This document shows, piece by piece, positions 14,459-20,556 of a stretch of DNA of 20,556 bases. This stretch comes from DATJHM01 sp035493895 (GTDB lineage Bacteria > Chloroflexota > Ktedonobacteria > Ktedonobacterales > Ktedonobacteraceae): contig DATJHM010000282.1 in the NCBI GenBank assembly GCA_035493895.1, positions 1-20,556 on the forward strand, written 5' to 3'. Position 1 is the stretch's first letter. Each line of letters opens with the position of its first letter. The translations under genes and the position numbers were made by a program. Under the pieces are notes generated by a model that saw only the letters and a list, made by a program, of their open reading frames with translations, was not told where the DNA came from and searched no databases.

Positions 14459-16195
14459 TTAAGAGACCACCTTTCCCGCAAGCATCTGTAACTGCTCAAC
14501 GATCGGACCCAGCGCGTAGGCCGGGAAGTACGTCAGGGCACCCACAATAACGACAATCCCTATGAGTAGAACCACGAAGAGTGGCCCCGTCGTGGGGAAC
14601 GTTCCCAGACCGGCGGGCACTACCTTCTTACGTACCATCGAGCCTGCCAGCGCCATCACCGGGATCACAAAGGCGAAGCGGCCAATCAACATCGCAAATC
14701 CGGTCGTCCAGTTATAGAAATTCGTGTTTGCGGAGAGGCCAGCAAACGCCGAACCATTGTTGCCTGTGGAAGATGTATAGGCATAGAGCATTTCCGTCAG
14801 GCCATGTGGACCGGGATTGGTGATGGAACTGATGCCCGCAGGCAATACAGACGCCACCGCCGTGAAGAGCAGAATAGAGGCGGGCAGGATCAGAATGGCC
14901 AGCGCTGCCATCTTCATCTCCTTTTGCTCTATTTTCTTGCCCAGGTATTCCGGCGTGCGTCCAACCATCAGGCCCGCGATAAACACCGCCAGAATGGCAA
15001 AGATCAACATGCCGTAGAGACCTGATCCAACTCCGCCAAAGACCACCTCACCGAGCGCAATATTTGTCAGCGGGATCATGCCACCGATAGGCGTATAGCT
15101 ATCAAGGAAGCTATTGACCGCACCACAGGATGCATCTGTTGTAATCGTGGTAAAGAGGGCCGATTGGGTGATGCCGAAACGCACCTCTTTCCCCTCCATA
15201 TTGCCGCCCCCTTGATAGGCCGTAGCCGCCTGATCCACGCCCACTTTCGTCAACAAGGGATTCCCCGCCTGTTCAGCGCCAATCGTGATCGCAGCACCAA
15301 TCAAGAAAATGATCATCATCGCGGCCAGGATCGCCCAGCCCTGGCGCGTATCGCCAGCCATCCTGCCAAACATGTAGACGAGACCGGAAGGGATGGCGAA
15401 AATGGCGAGCATCTCAACCATATTGGTCAGCACGTTTGGGTTCTCAAAGGGATGCGCCGAGTTCGCATTAAAGAAGCCACCACCGTTTGTGCCGAACTCC
15501 TTGATGAACTCCTGCGATGCGACCGGCCCCTGCGCGATAACCTGTTGCGTTCCTTCTAATGTATGGACGACAGTATATGGGTTGAAGTTTTGAATAACGC
15601 CCTGTGAGATCAGGACGAGCGCGCCCACAATACATATAGGAAGCAGAATATAGAGTATACAACGAGTCAGATCGACCCAGAAATTGCCAAGATGTTGGGC
15701 ACTGCGGCGCACCAGCGCGCGAATAAATGCCGTCGCCAGCACAATACCAGTCGCAGCTGAAGTAAAGTTATGGAACGCCAGACCCGCCATCTGTGTCAGA
15801 TAGCTCATCGTCTGCTCACCGCCGTATGCCTGCCAGTTGGTATTGGACGTAAAGCTTGCTGCCGTATTAAATGCAAGCTGCGGACTTACTGCGCTCATGC
15901 CCTGTGGATTCAGGGGTAGCCACTGCTGTGTACGCTGGAGAAGATAGACCTGGAGCATGCCAACGACGCTGAAGATCAGCATCGCAATCGCATACTCGGT
16001 CCATTTCTGTTCTTTCTCTGCATCGACGCCACAGAGACGGTAAAAAAGACGCTCAACCGGGACCAGCACTGGTGAGAGCCAGGTACGCTCACCCGCAAAG
16101 ACCTTGAGCATATACAGGCCCAGCGGCTTGGTGATAAGCAAGAGAATGACTACGTACACCAGCACCTGTAGACCACTATTGACCCATACAGGCAT
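14459..16195 (-). CDS. kdpA: Potassium-transporting ATPase subunit KdpA
   Basis: The 578-residue integral membrane protein binds and translocates K+ in the KdpFABC complex. It is built as four linked pore-like repeats; filter segments are visible as SFTSNTNWQAYGG (114-126) and KEFGTNGGGFFNANSAHPFE (232-251), with further pore-like segments around CGAVNSF and GSAFAGLSANTNFYNW. Many hydrophobic helices are spread over the whole length, as expected. The start at 16195 has AAGGAGA 8 nt upstream. It follows kdpF by 35 bp and leads directly into kdpB. Nothing is truncated. Expression should follow K+ limitation through the adjacent KdpE-type regulator. Confidence 0.97.
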   Translation of the reverse strand: MPVWVNSGLQVLVYVVILLLITKPLGLYMLKVFAGERTWLSPVLVPVERLFYRLCGVDAEKEQKWTEYAIAMLIFSVVGMLQVYLLQRTQQWLPLNPQGMSAVSPQLAFNTAASFTSNTNWQAYGGEQTMSYLTQMAGLAFHNFTSAATGIVLATAFIRALVRRSAQHLGNFWVDLTRCILYILLPICIVGALVLISQGVIQNFNPYTVVHTLEGTQQVIAQGPVASQEFIKEFGTNGGGFFNANSAHPFENPNVLTNMVEMLAIFAIPSGLVYMFGRMAGDTRQGWAILAAMMIIFLIGAAITIGAEQAGNPLLTKVGVDQAATAYQGGGNMEGKEVRFGITQSALFTTITTDASCGAVNSFLDSYTPIGGMIPLTNIALGEVVFGGVGSGLYGMLIFAILAVFIAGLMVGRTPEYLGKKIEQKEMKMAALAILILPASILLFTAVASVLPAGISSITNPGPHGLTEMLYAYTSSTGNNGSAFAGLSANTNFYNWTTGFAMLIGRFAFVIPVMALAGSMVRKKVVPAGLGTFPTTGPLFVVLLIGIVVIVGALTYFPAYALGPIVEQLQMLAGKVVS

Positions 16196-16230
16196 AGAAG
16201 TTCTCCTTAAAAAGCATAATAGTCGTGCAA

Positions 16231-16329
16231 TTAAAACTTTTCCGGTGCCAGTAATGCGACAACCAGATAAATGATAACAATAAATGCAATAATGCCGACT
16301 AGAATATATTCAATGCTTGAATTGCCCAT
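16231..16329 (-). CDS. kdpF: KdpF small membrane subunit (32 aa)
   Basis: A 32-residue single-helix peptide whose hydrophobic core YILVGIIAFIVIIYLVVALL is followed by APEKF, the typical KdpF layout (one helix, short 'PE.F' tail). KdpF sits between KdpA and lipids and stabilises the complex. The start at 16329 has AGGAGA upstream, overlapping the stop of the preceding 27-aa reading frame. It lies directly before kdpA in the same operon. It is too short for default gene callers and easily missed. Confidence 0.9.
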   Translation of the reverse strand: MGNSSIEYILVGIIAFIVIIYLVVALLAPEKF

Positions 16330-16338
16330 TTTATTCTC

Positions 16339-16422
16339 CTACAGACGTTCACAGGCAAGAGCAAAACCAACCAGTAACGCAAAAAACACAATCGTGACGA
16401 CGACAACCAGGAGATCGAGCAT
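16339..16422 (-). CDS. 27-aa single-helix membrane peptide upstream of kdpF
   Basis: A very short frame with a strong ribosome-binding site (AAAGGAGG about 6 nt before ATG 16422). It encodes one hydrophobic helix (LLVVVVTIVFFALLVGFALA) ending CERL. Similar tiny peptides ending in C-(D/E)-R-L occur next to kdpF in other bacteria, as far as I recall, but their role is not established. It could be an extra small subunit of the pump or a leader peptide coupling translation into kdpF, whose ribosome-binding site overlaps its stop codon. The hydrophobic, single-helix composition and the strong start signal make a real gene likely. Confidence 0.7.
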   Translation of the reverse strand: MLDLLVVVVTIVFFALLVGFALACERL

Positions 16423-16446
16423 GGATGCCTCCTTTGATTATTACCC

Positions 16447-16503
16447 GGGCGCAGATGAATCGCGCCCATAGACGTTTCCTTGTATGCAGGAATTGATGGG
16501 CGC
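16447..16503 (-). promoter_or_regulatory. Mutually exclusive hairpins in the leader before the kdp small peptides
   Basis: The segment 16462-16469 (GCGCCCAT on the plus strand) can pair either with ATGGGCGC at 16496-16503 (8 bp) or, through its GCGCCC, with GGGCGC at 16447-16452 (6 bp), but not both. On the transcript the second hairpin lies just upstream of the ribosome-binding site of the 27-aa gene. This is an attenuator-like arrangement, but no T-tract or known riboswitch consensus is seen. Confidence 0.35.
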
Positions 16504-16562
16504 TTCCTGTATGGATTCTCCTTATTTACGTGATATTGCTGCTTATCTGCGCCATCTGCGGT

Positions 16563-16976
16563 TTACGCTGTAAAATGAGCTTCGCGCCGTTCTGCCGCTT
16601 CCGCTGCCAGACGCAAAAGCGCGTCCATGGGAAATGGCTTTGGCAAGTAGGCCAACGGATGAAACTCTGCCAGCCGTGACGGACTGATACGCACGGCGGA
16701 TAAGACGATGACGGGCAGCACAGAAGCATGCCCATCAATCATTTGTGGAAGAAGCGAGTGATTGCGCTGAGCACAGCGTAATACATCCCAGCCGGTATGG
16801 TCTGGGAGATTGATATCCAGGATCACGAGATCAAATTGTGCATCCTGAAGCCGGGTGAGCGCACTGTCCGCATCGTTCGCAATGCGGACTTCGTGCCCGC
16901 GTGCTTCAAGGTTACGCCGCACCAGATCGGACAGGACACTATCATCCTCTACCAGCAAGATACGTGCTCCCAACAT
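16563..16976 (-). CDS. Stand-alone receiver-domain response regulator (CheY-like)
   Basis: This 137-residue protein is one receiver domain. It has the acidic pocket E10-D11-D12, phospho-acceptor D54 (LVILDINLP), the conserved Ser at 93 (VIVLSAV) and Lys113 (YLPKPF). There is no DNA-binding or enzymatic output domain. The start at 16976 has AAGGAGA 7 nt upstream; a 29-codon upstream open extension lacks support. It sits between kdpE and the kdpF-A-B-C genes and is not part of the classical kdp set. It could be a phosphate sink, a relay step, or a protein-protein regulator for the split KdpD kinase. A short insertion before the Ser strand (HSLLPQMIDGHASVLP) is unusual but occurs in hybrid-kinase-type receivers. 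Confidence 0.85.
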   Translation of the reverse strand: MLGARILLVEDDSVLSDLVRRNLEARGHEVRIANDADSALTRLQDAQFDLVILDINLPDHTGWDVLRCAQRNHSLLPQMIDGHASVLPVIVLSAVRISPSRLAEFHPLAYLPKPFPMDALLRLAAEAAERREAHFTA

Positions 16977-17066
16977 ACTCACTCTCCTTCTTTCTCTTAT
17001 CAATTCGGTAATCTCACGAGAGATACTTCTTTGACGTCTTAAGTGTAGCCTGAGTTTGCTCAATTG

Positions 17067-17095
17067 TGTATATGGGTCTAGATGATAATTATCAA
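17067..17095 (-). promoter_or_regulatory. Promoter candidate for the receiver-kdpFABC unit
   Basis: The minus strand reads TTGATA (17095-17090), 17 bp, then TATACA (17072-17067), a good sigma70-type match. It is 91-119 nt upstream of the receiver start. A perfect palindrome TGATAATTATCA (17083-17094) covers the -35 box and would suit binding of a dimeric regulator such as KdpE. It lies in the 135-bp gap after kdpE, the natural place for the K+-responsive promoter. Confidence 0.5.
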
Positions 17096-17111
17096 AAAAT
17101 ACTCAAGAATC

Positions 17112-17888
17112 TTATCTTGTGATTTTATTGTGACGACTGGATGAATCGATAAATGCTTCCGAGAGGTATGTTTCAGCCGCCTCTGTCTCTTCGCGGAAAC
17201 GATAGCCGATGCCGGGTATGGTCAGAATAAAGTAGGGGTGATTGATATCAGGCTCGATCTTGCGCCGGAGCTGGGCCACATACACGTGTAAGCTGTGCAA
17301 GCGCGATGGAGCATGCTCGCCCCAGACGAGATGGAGAAGCATCTGGCGCGTGACGATTTTGCCGCGATGCGTGATGAAGACTTTGAGCAGATCGTATTCT
17401 GTTGGCGTCAACTGCACGTTCTGACCTTGCAGATAGACGAGGCGCTGTGAGAGGTCAACTTCCAATCCCGCTATGACGATACGTGTCTGGCTGGCGTTGT
17501 TGGCCTGCATCTGTGCAAGATGGCGCAGCGCTACGCGCACCCTGGCCAGCACCTCTTGCATGCCGAACGGCTTGGCGATATAGTCATCGGCCCCCAGCTC
17601 AAGGGCCTGAACTTTATCATGTTCACTATCGCGCACGGAAAGTACGATAATGGGGACCTGTGATTCCCCACGTACCTGCCGACAGACATCCAGACCATTC
17701 ATGCCTGGCAGCCCCAGATCGAGCAGCAAGAGATCTGGGCGATGGCGTATGAGCGCTTCCATGACCTCGCTACCGTCGCTAATCGTATAGATCTGATATC
17801 CCTGAGCCGCGAGACTGCGCCGCAAAACGCGTAAAATCTCAACTTCGTCGTCGACAATAAGAATGCGTGCTCCTTGTTTGCTCATCAT
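17112..17888 (-). CDS. kdpE: KdpE-type OmpR-family response regulator
   Basis: This 258-residue protein has an N-terminal receiver with D13-D14, phospho-acceptor D57 (LLLLDLGLPGMNG), Ser84 and Lys106 (YIAKPF). An OmpR/PhoB winged helix follows at about 135-235 (LTPTEYDLLKVFITHRGKIVTRQMLL, with a GIGYRFREE end). The sequence and location fit KdpE, which activates kdpFABC at low K+. The start ATG 17888 overlaps the kinase stop (ATGA), so kinase and regulator are translationally coupled. A second ATG follows immediately (17885). A C-terminal tail of about 25 residues extends past the domain end. It should act on the gap just downstream, before the receiver gene. Confidence 0.93.
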   Translation of the reverse strand: MMSKQGARILIVDDEVEILRVLRRSLAAQGYQIYTISDGSEVMEALIRHRPDLLLLDLGLPGMNGLDVCRQVRGESQVPIIVLSVRDSEHDKVQALELGADDYIAKPFGMQEVLARVRVALRHLAQMQANNASQTRIVIAGLEVDLSQRLVYLQGQNVQLTPTEYDLLKVFITHRGKIVTRQMLLHLVWGEHAPSRLHSLHVYVAQLRRKIEPDINHPYFILTIPGIGYRFREETEAAETYLSEAFIDSSSRHNKITR

Positions 17889-19585
17889 TGTGCTCCCTGG
17901 ATGACCTGTGTGAGAAAAAGTTGAATGGGTATAGGCAGTGTGACGGTAAAAATGACGCCTCCGCCCGGGCGAGGCTCTGCCCAGATGCGCCCTCCGTTTG
18001 CCTCGACGAGACCTTTACAAACGGCCAGACCCAGGCCCGTGCCCATTGGATAGCCGCGCCCCGGCGTCTTCTGCTGGACGCGATAAAATTTATCGAAGAC
18101 GCGCTCCAGGTCCTTTTCGGGAATACCCGGACCGCGATCTGCCACCCGGATCTCTACCTCCTGGACCTTGCGCTCCACGCTGAGATCAATGGGCGAGCCC
18201 GGGGGCGTATAACGTACGGCATTTTCGACCAGATTGGTCAGTACTTGATCCATTTGCATATAGTCAAAATCGAGGAGTGGCAGATCGTCCGGCAGGGTCG
18301 TCTCGATGGGGCGATCTTTCAAGAGCGGCTGCATGCGCTGCAATACGTCGCTTACCAGCTCGTTGATGGCGTACAGATCTTTCTCAGGCTTCAATGCTCC
18401 TCCTTCAATACGAGACATATCTAAGAGATTGCCCACAAGCCGATTCAAACGGTCAGCTTCGCGCTCAATCGTCGCGGCAAAGCTGCTTTGCGCCTCCTCA
18501 TCCCAATGCACGTCCTTTTGTTGTAGACTGCTGGCGGCCGCCTTAATCGAGGAGAGCGGGGTGCGTAAATCGTGAGAGACGGAAGAAAGCAGCGCGGCGC
18601 GCAACGCGTCGGTCTTCTGTAAAATCTCGATTTGCAGGCTCTCACGGCGCAGACGTGCCAGCTCTATGATTGCCGTGGCCTGATCGAGGAAGGTCCAGAA
18701 GAAGGTGGTACGCGGATCGACTCGTTCCTGTTCCTCCGTCAAGTGCGCTTCTTCCGAGTAACTGAGAGGACCGCCGTGAATGCGCAGGCGCAGGACGCCC
18801 ACCACGCGCGTGCCGGTTTTCAGAGGCAGCACGCGAATATGCGTTGTCTTTTGCAGCGTCGTGCTAGGAATTACCACGCGCGAAATCCCACCGTGTGCAG
18901 CCGGGCGGGTCTGCGCCATATCGTACAGGCCGAGCGTGTGCCCGGTTTTCCAGACCTGCGCAATCGTTGCCAGCTCATCATTGGAGAACGTCTGGGGACT
19001 TTCGGCGTGCGGGGCGCGTGCAAGTGGTGTCAGTTGTCCTTGCGTATCGGGCAAAAAAATGGCACATTCGCGAATGCCCCAGGGACTGAAAACCGTCACG
19101 AGCGACTCCGCCAGATTTTGCAGTTGTTGTTCCGCTTTGGTTTGCGCCGCCGTCGTGCGTACCAGCTCGTAAAGAATACGCGTCTCCTGCTCCTGGCGAT
19201 GGGCCGCTTCTGCACGGTGACGGAGCATCACCGCCAGTTGCCCCGTCAGCACTGCGGCGACCAGGAAGATAAAGAGCGCAAGCCATTCTTCGGGTCGATA
19301 AATCGTAAAGGTGAAGATCGGGGGGACAAGAAAGAAATCGAAGAGCAGTGAGGCTACAATCGAGGCCAGAATTGCCGCATATTTGCCTCGTGTGCTTGCC
19401 AGCACCAGCACGATCAGCAGGTAGACAATCGAGATATTAGGAATAAGTGGGTAGAGATGGAACGCATAGATAATGAGCGTCGTTATCAACGTGCCCACGA
19501 ATGCCAGCAGACTATCCCAGAGATAGCGTTGCCAGGTGCCATCAGTAATGGCTGCAATCGTGGTGGTAGCAGGTGTAGAACTCAT
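17885..19585 (-). CDS. kdpD: KdpD C-terminal-type sensor histidine kinase (DUF4118-GAF-HisKA-HATPase)
   Basis: This 566-residue kinase corresponds to the membrane and catalytic half of KdpD. It has four membrane helices of the DUF4118 type (about 23-122), a GAF-like domain (about 135-310), HisKA with H338 (SSVSHDLRTPLSS), and HATPase with NLVENAVRYTPPG, DRGPGIP and GTGLGLAV. The N-terminal KdpD and universal-stress domains are absent and instead encoded by the gene at 10166-11458. It phosphorylates the KdpE-type regulator, whose gene overlaps its stop codon. The start at 19585 has only a weak AAGAAAGAG ribosome-binding site. K+ or ionic-strength sensing is known for KdpD; here it may depend on the separate N-terminal protein. 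Confidence 0.92.
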   Translation of the reverse strand: MSSTPATTTIAAITDGTWQRYLWDSLLAFVGTLITTLIIYAFHLYPLIPNISIVYLLIVLVLASTRGKYAAILASIVASLLFDFFLVPPIFTFTIYRPEEWLALFIFLVAAVLTGQLAVMLRHRAEAAHRQEQETRILYELVRTTAAQTKAEQQLQNLAESLVTVFSPWGIRECAIFLPDTQGQLTPLARAPHAESPQTFSNDELATIAQVWKTGHTLGLYDMAQTRPAAHGGISRVVIPSTTLQKTTHIRVLPLKTGTRVVGVLRLRIHGGPLSYSEEAHLTEEQERVDPRTTFFWTFLDQATAIIELARLRRESLQIEILQKTDALRAALLSSVSHDLRTPLSSIKAAASSLQQKDVHWDEEAQSSFAATIEREADRLNRLVGNLLDMSRIEGGALKPEKDLYAINELVSDVLQRMQPLLKDRPIETTLPDDLPLLDFDYMQMDQVLTNLVENAVRYTPPGSPIDLSVERKVQEVEIRVADRGPGIPEKDLERVFDKFYRVQQKTPGRGYPMGTGLGLAVCKGLVEANGGRIWAEPRPGGGVIFTVTLPIPIQLFLTQVIQGAQ

Positions 19586-19998
19586 AGTTGACTCTTTCTT
19601 GGGTATACAGGCAACCTATGGAGGCGGAAAAGAGCGCACGATATGCAGATGAGCTCTATCCATGAGTAAAAAATATAAAAAGCCAGTCGCAGAAATGAGA
19701 ATCCTCTCTAGATTACTGTAATCGAGAATGTCTCAAAAGGGGCTATTGGGAAATGAGAAAATCCTCAAAATTTGCTCAATGCGCAGAGGACTCTACTGAA
19801 GAGAACGGGAAAAGTGCTGAAAGCGCAAAAATAAGTGAGGGGCATCACAAAGAATCTGTGATGCGGACGCTAGTGTAAAGAACTATAAAAAGCTATACTA
19901 TCCACAGAACAAAGAAATGTTGTGACTACGAGCAAATAGCGCGTAGGTAGTGGAAAAATCTTTTTTCTACTGTACAAGCAAAAGAAAGGGAAACAACC
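19586..19998. promoter_or_regulatory. Divergent regulatory region between the kdp kinase and the His-rich peptide gene
   Basis: This 413-bp AT-rich gap serves two divergent transcripts. It holds a direct repeat AAATGAGA-(AA)-ATCCTC (19693-19706 and 19751-19766), a perfect 13-bp palindrome GATTACTGTAATC (19711-19723), and an 8-bp hairpin GCATCACA / TGTGATGC (19842-19864, loop AAGAATC). It also holds a possible -10 (TATACT, 19894-19899) about 100 nt before the peptide gene, without a good -35. No further gene is supported; open frames opposite the His codons are shadows. Confidence 0.45.
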
Positions 19999-20214
19999 AT
20001 GTTTGGCCGCCGTAACAAAAATAACGAGAACAATGAGCCCCTTCAGCCCGAGCAGGAAAACATGAGCGAATTGAATGAACAGGATCTGGAGCAGGTCTCT
20101 GGCGCACATGGTGGTCACCACCATCATCATCACCACAATCATCACCATTGTCAGCACCATCATCATCATGAGCATCACTACTGCTGCTATTGCAACGAGT
20201 ACTATCACGACTAA
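19999..20214 (+). CDS. His/Cys-rich RiPP-like precursor peptide with double-glycine-type leader
   Basis: This 71-residue peptide has two parts. Residues 1-36 are a charged, Asn/Glu-rich leader without His or Cys, ending in SELNEQDLEQVSGA. That fits the L-x-E/D-L-x-x-V-x-G-(G/A) leader of bacteriocin-type peptides cleaved by C39 peptidases during export. Residues 37-71 are a core with 19 His, 4 Cys (51, 62, 63, 65), 4 Tyr, 2 Gly and very little else, ending in YCCYCNEYYHD. The His codons mix 8 CAC and 11 CAT, so it is not a simple triplet expansion. ATG 19999 has a GAAAGGGAA site upstream; Met22 is a weaker alternative. The convergent ABC gene 27 bp downstream probably exports it. The core suggests metal binding. 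The identity of modifications and the function are unknown. Confidence 0.8.
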   Translation: MFGRRNKNNENNEPLQPEQENMSELNEQDLEQVSGAHGGHHHHHHHNHHHCQHHHHHEHHYCCYCNEYYHD

Positions 20215-20241
20215 TTGCAATAACAGCCTGTGATCGTTTGC

Positions 20242-20556
20242 TTAGTCCGCTTTCATGTCGCCTGTGGCTACCTGACTGCGGATCAAACGAGCATAATACT
20301 TGTTTTGCTTGATCAGTTGCTCGTGTGTCCCATGTTCGACGAGCATTCCCTCCTCGATCACCAGGATACGATCAGCATTGCGCACCGTACTCAAGCGGTG
20401 CGCAATGATCATTTGCGTACAGCCTAACGTGCGCAGATTTTGCTCTACTTTTTGCTCCGTAATCACATCCAGGGCGCTGGTTGCCTCATCCATCAACAGG
20501 ATGGCGGGTGCATGCGCCAGTGCGCGCGCAATCGCCAGACGTTGGCGCTGTCCCCC
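20242..20556 (-). CDS. ABC exporter, C-terminal nucleotide-binding end (5' part outside window)
   Basis: The last 104 residues of an ABC exporter ATPase are visible. They begin in the signature region (GGQRQRLAIARALAHAP), then Walker B with D-loop (AILLMDEATSALD), the H-loop (TQMIIAHRLSTVRNADRILV) and a C-terminal VEHGTHEQLI segment. The wording of the H-loop region matches exporters that carry peptides or toxins, including peptidase-containing and NHLM-type bacteriocin exporters. The membrane and any peptidase domain lie beyond base 20556. It converges on the His-rich peptide gene with a 27-bp gap, the usual closeness of a precursor and its transporter. It could also be a general lipid or drug exporter. 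Confidence 0.85.
   Translation of the reverse strand, partial: GGQRQRLAIARALAHAPAILLMDEATSALDVITEQKVEQNLRTLGCTQMIIAHRLSTVRNADRILVIEEGMLVEHGTHEQLIKQNKYYARLIRSQVATGDMKAD

Noticed and set aside
16440..16520. Short leader frame after AAGGAGA in the kdp leader
   Set aside because: The spacing leads to an ATA codon and not to ATG, GTG or TTG, so translation is not supported.
16423..16562. c-di-AMP (ydaO-type) riboswitch in front of the K+ pump genes
   Set aside because: Such riboswitches often precede K+ transporters, but I see none of the expected conserved segments in this short leader, only alternative hairpins.
19870..20220. Minus-strand open frame rich in Met and Val that looks like a membrane protein
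   Set aside because: It is the antisense of the His codons: CAT/CAC read backwards give ATG/GTG. There is no ribosome-binding site, and the plus-strand peptide has a proper leader and start.

Overview
The window reads as chromosomal DNA of a soil-type, GC-moderate bacterium. My best guess is a Ktedonobacteria-like member of the Chloroflexota. This rests on an inferred impression: a split KdpD sensor, many stand-alone two-component parts, minisatellite-like intergenic cassettes and a His-rich RiPP-type precursor. No rRNA or tRNA is present to confirm it. No transposase, CRISPR array or phage gene is visible.

Layout, left to right. (1) 1-901: the end of a P-loop nucleotide-kinase-like gene, convergent with a small unknown gene across a shared hairpin. 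(2) 1325-3173: a minus-strand two-gene operon, a MerR/BmrR-type regulator followed by a BtrH/C39-like papain-fold protein. Its promoter has the textbook MerR design, a 19-bp spacer over a perfect dyad. (3) 3405-5547: a DUF3303-like small protein, then a two-gene operon of a K+-channel-like RCK protein with an altered filter and a phosphoribosyltransferase. (4) 5788-8247: a three-gene redox operon, a 4Fe-4S sulfhydrogenase-beta-like protein, a degenerate cyclic-nucleotide-binding domain protein and a flavin/2Fe-2S gamma-like reductase, with no hydrogenase subunits in the window. (5) 8227-9903: an orphan membrane histidine kinase on the minus strand. (6) 10166-19585: a complete Kdp potassium-uptake locus on the minus strand. 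The transcription order is KdpD C-terminal-type kinase, kdpE, a stand-alone receiver, a 27-aa membrane peptide, kdpF, kdpA, kdpB, kdpC, then a separate KdpD N-terminal (KdpD + USP) protein. (7) 19999-20556: a 71-aa precursor with a double-glycine-type leader and a core of 19 His, 4 Cys and 4 Tyr in 35 residues, convergent with the C-terminal end of an ABC exporter.

How the parts relate. The kdp block makes a high-affinity K+ P-type ATPase, with its sensor physically split into two proteins encoded at opposite ends of the locus. The RCK channel-like protein is a second K+-related membrane system nearby. The strongest candidate for an undescribed system is the His/Cys-rich peptide and its neighbouring exporter at the right edge. 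The rest of that cluster lies beyond the window.

Two intergenic minisatellite cassettes (5551-5646 and 11539-11725) share the same left flank but carry different internal tandem repeats, which marks them as one dispersed repeat family.
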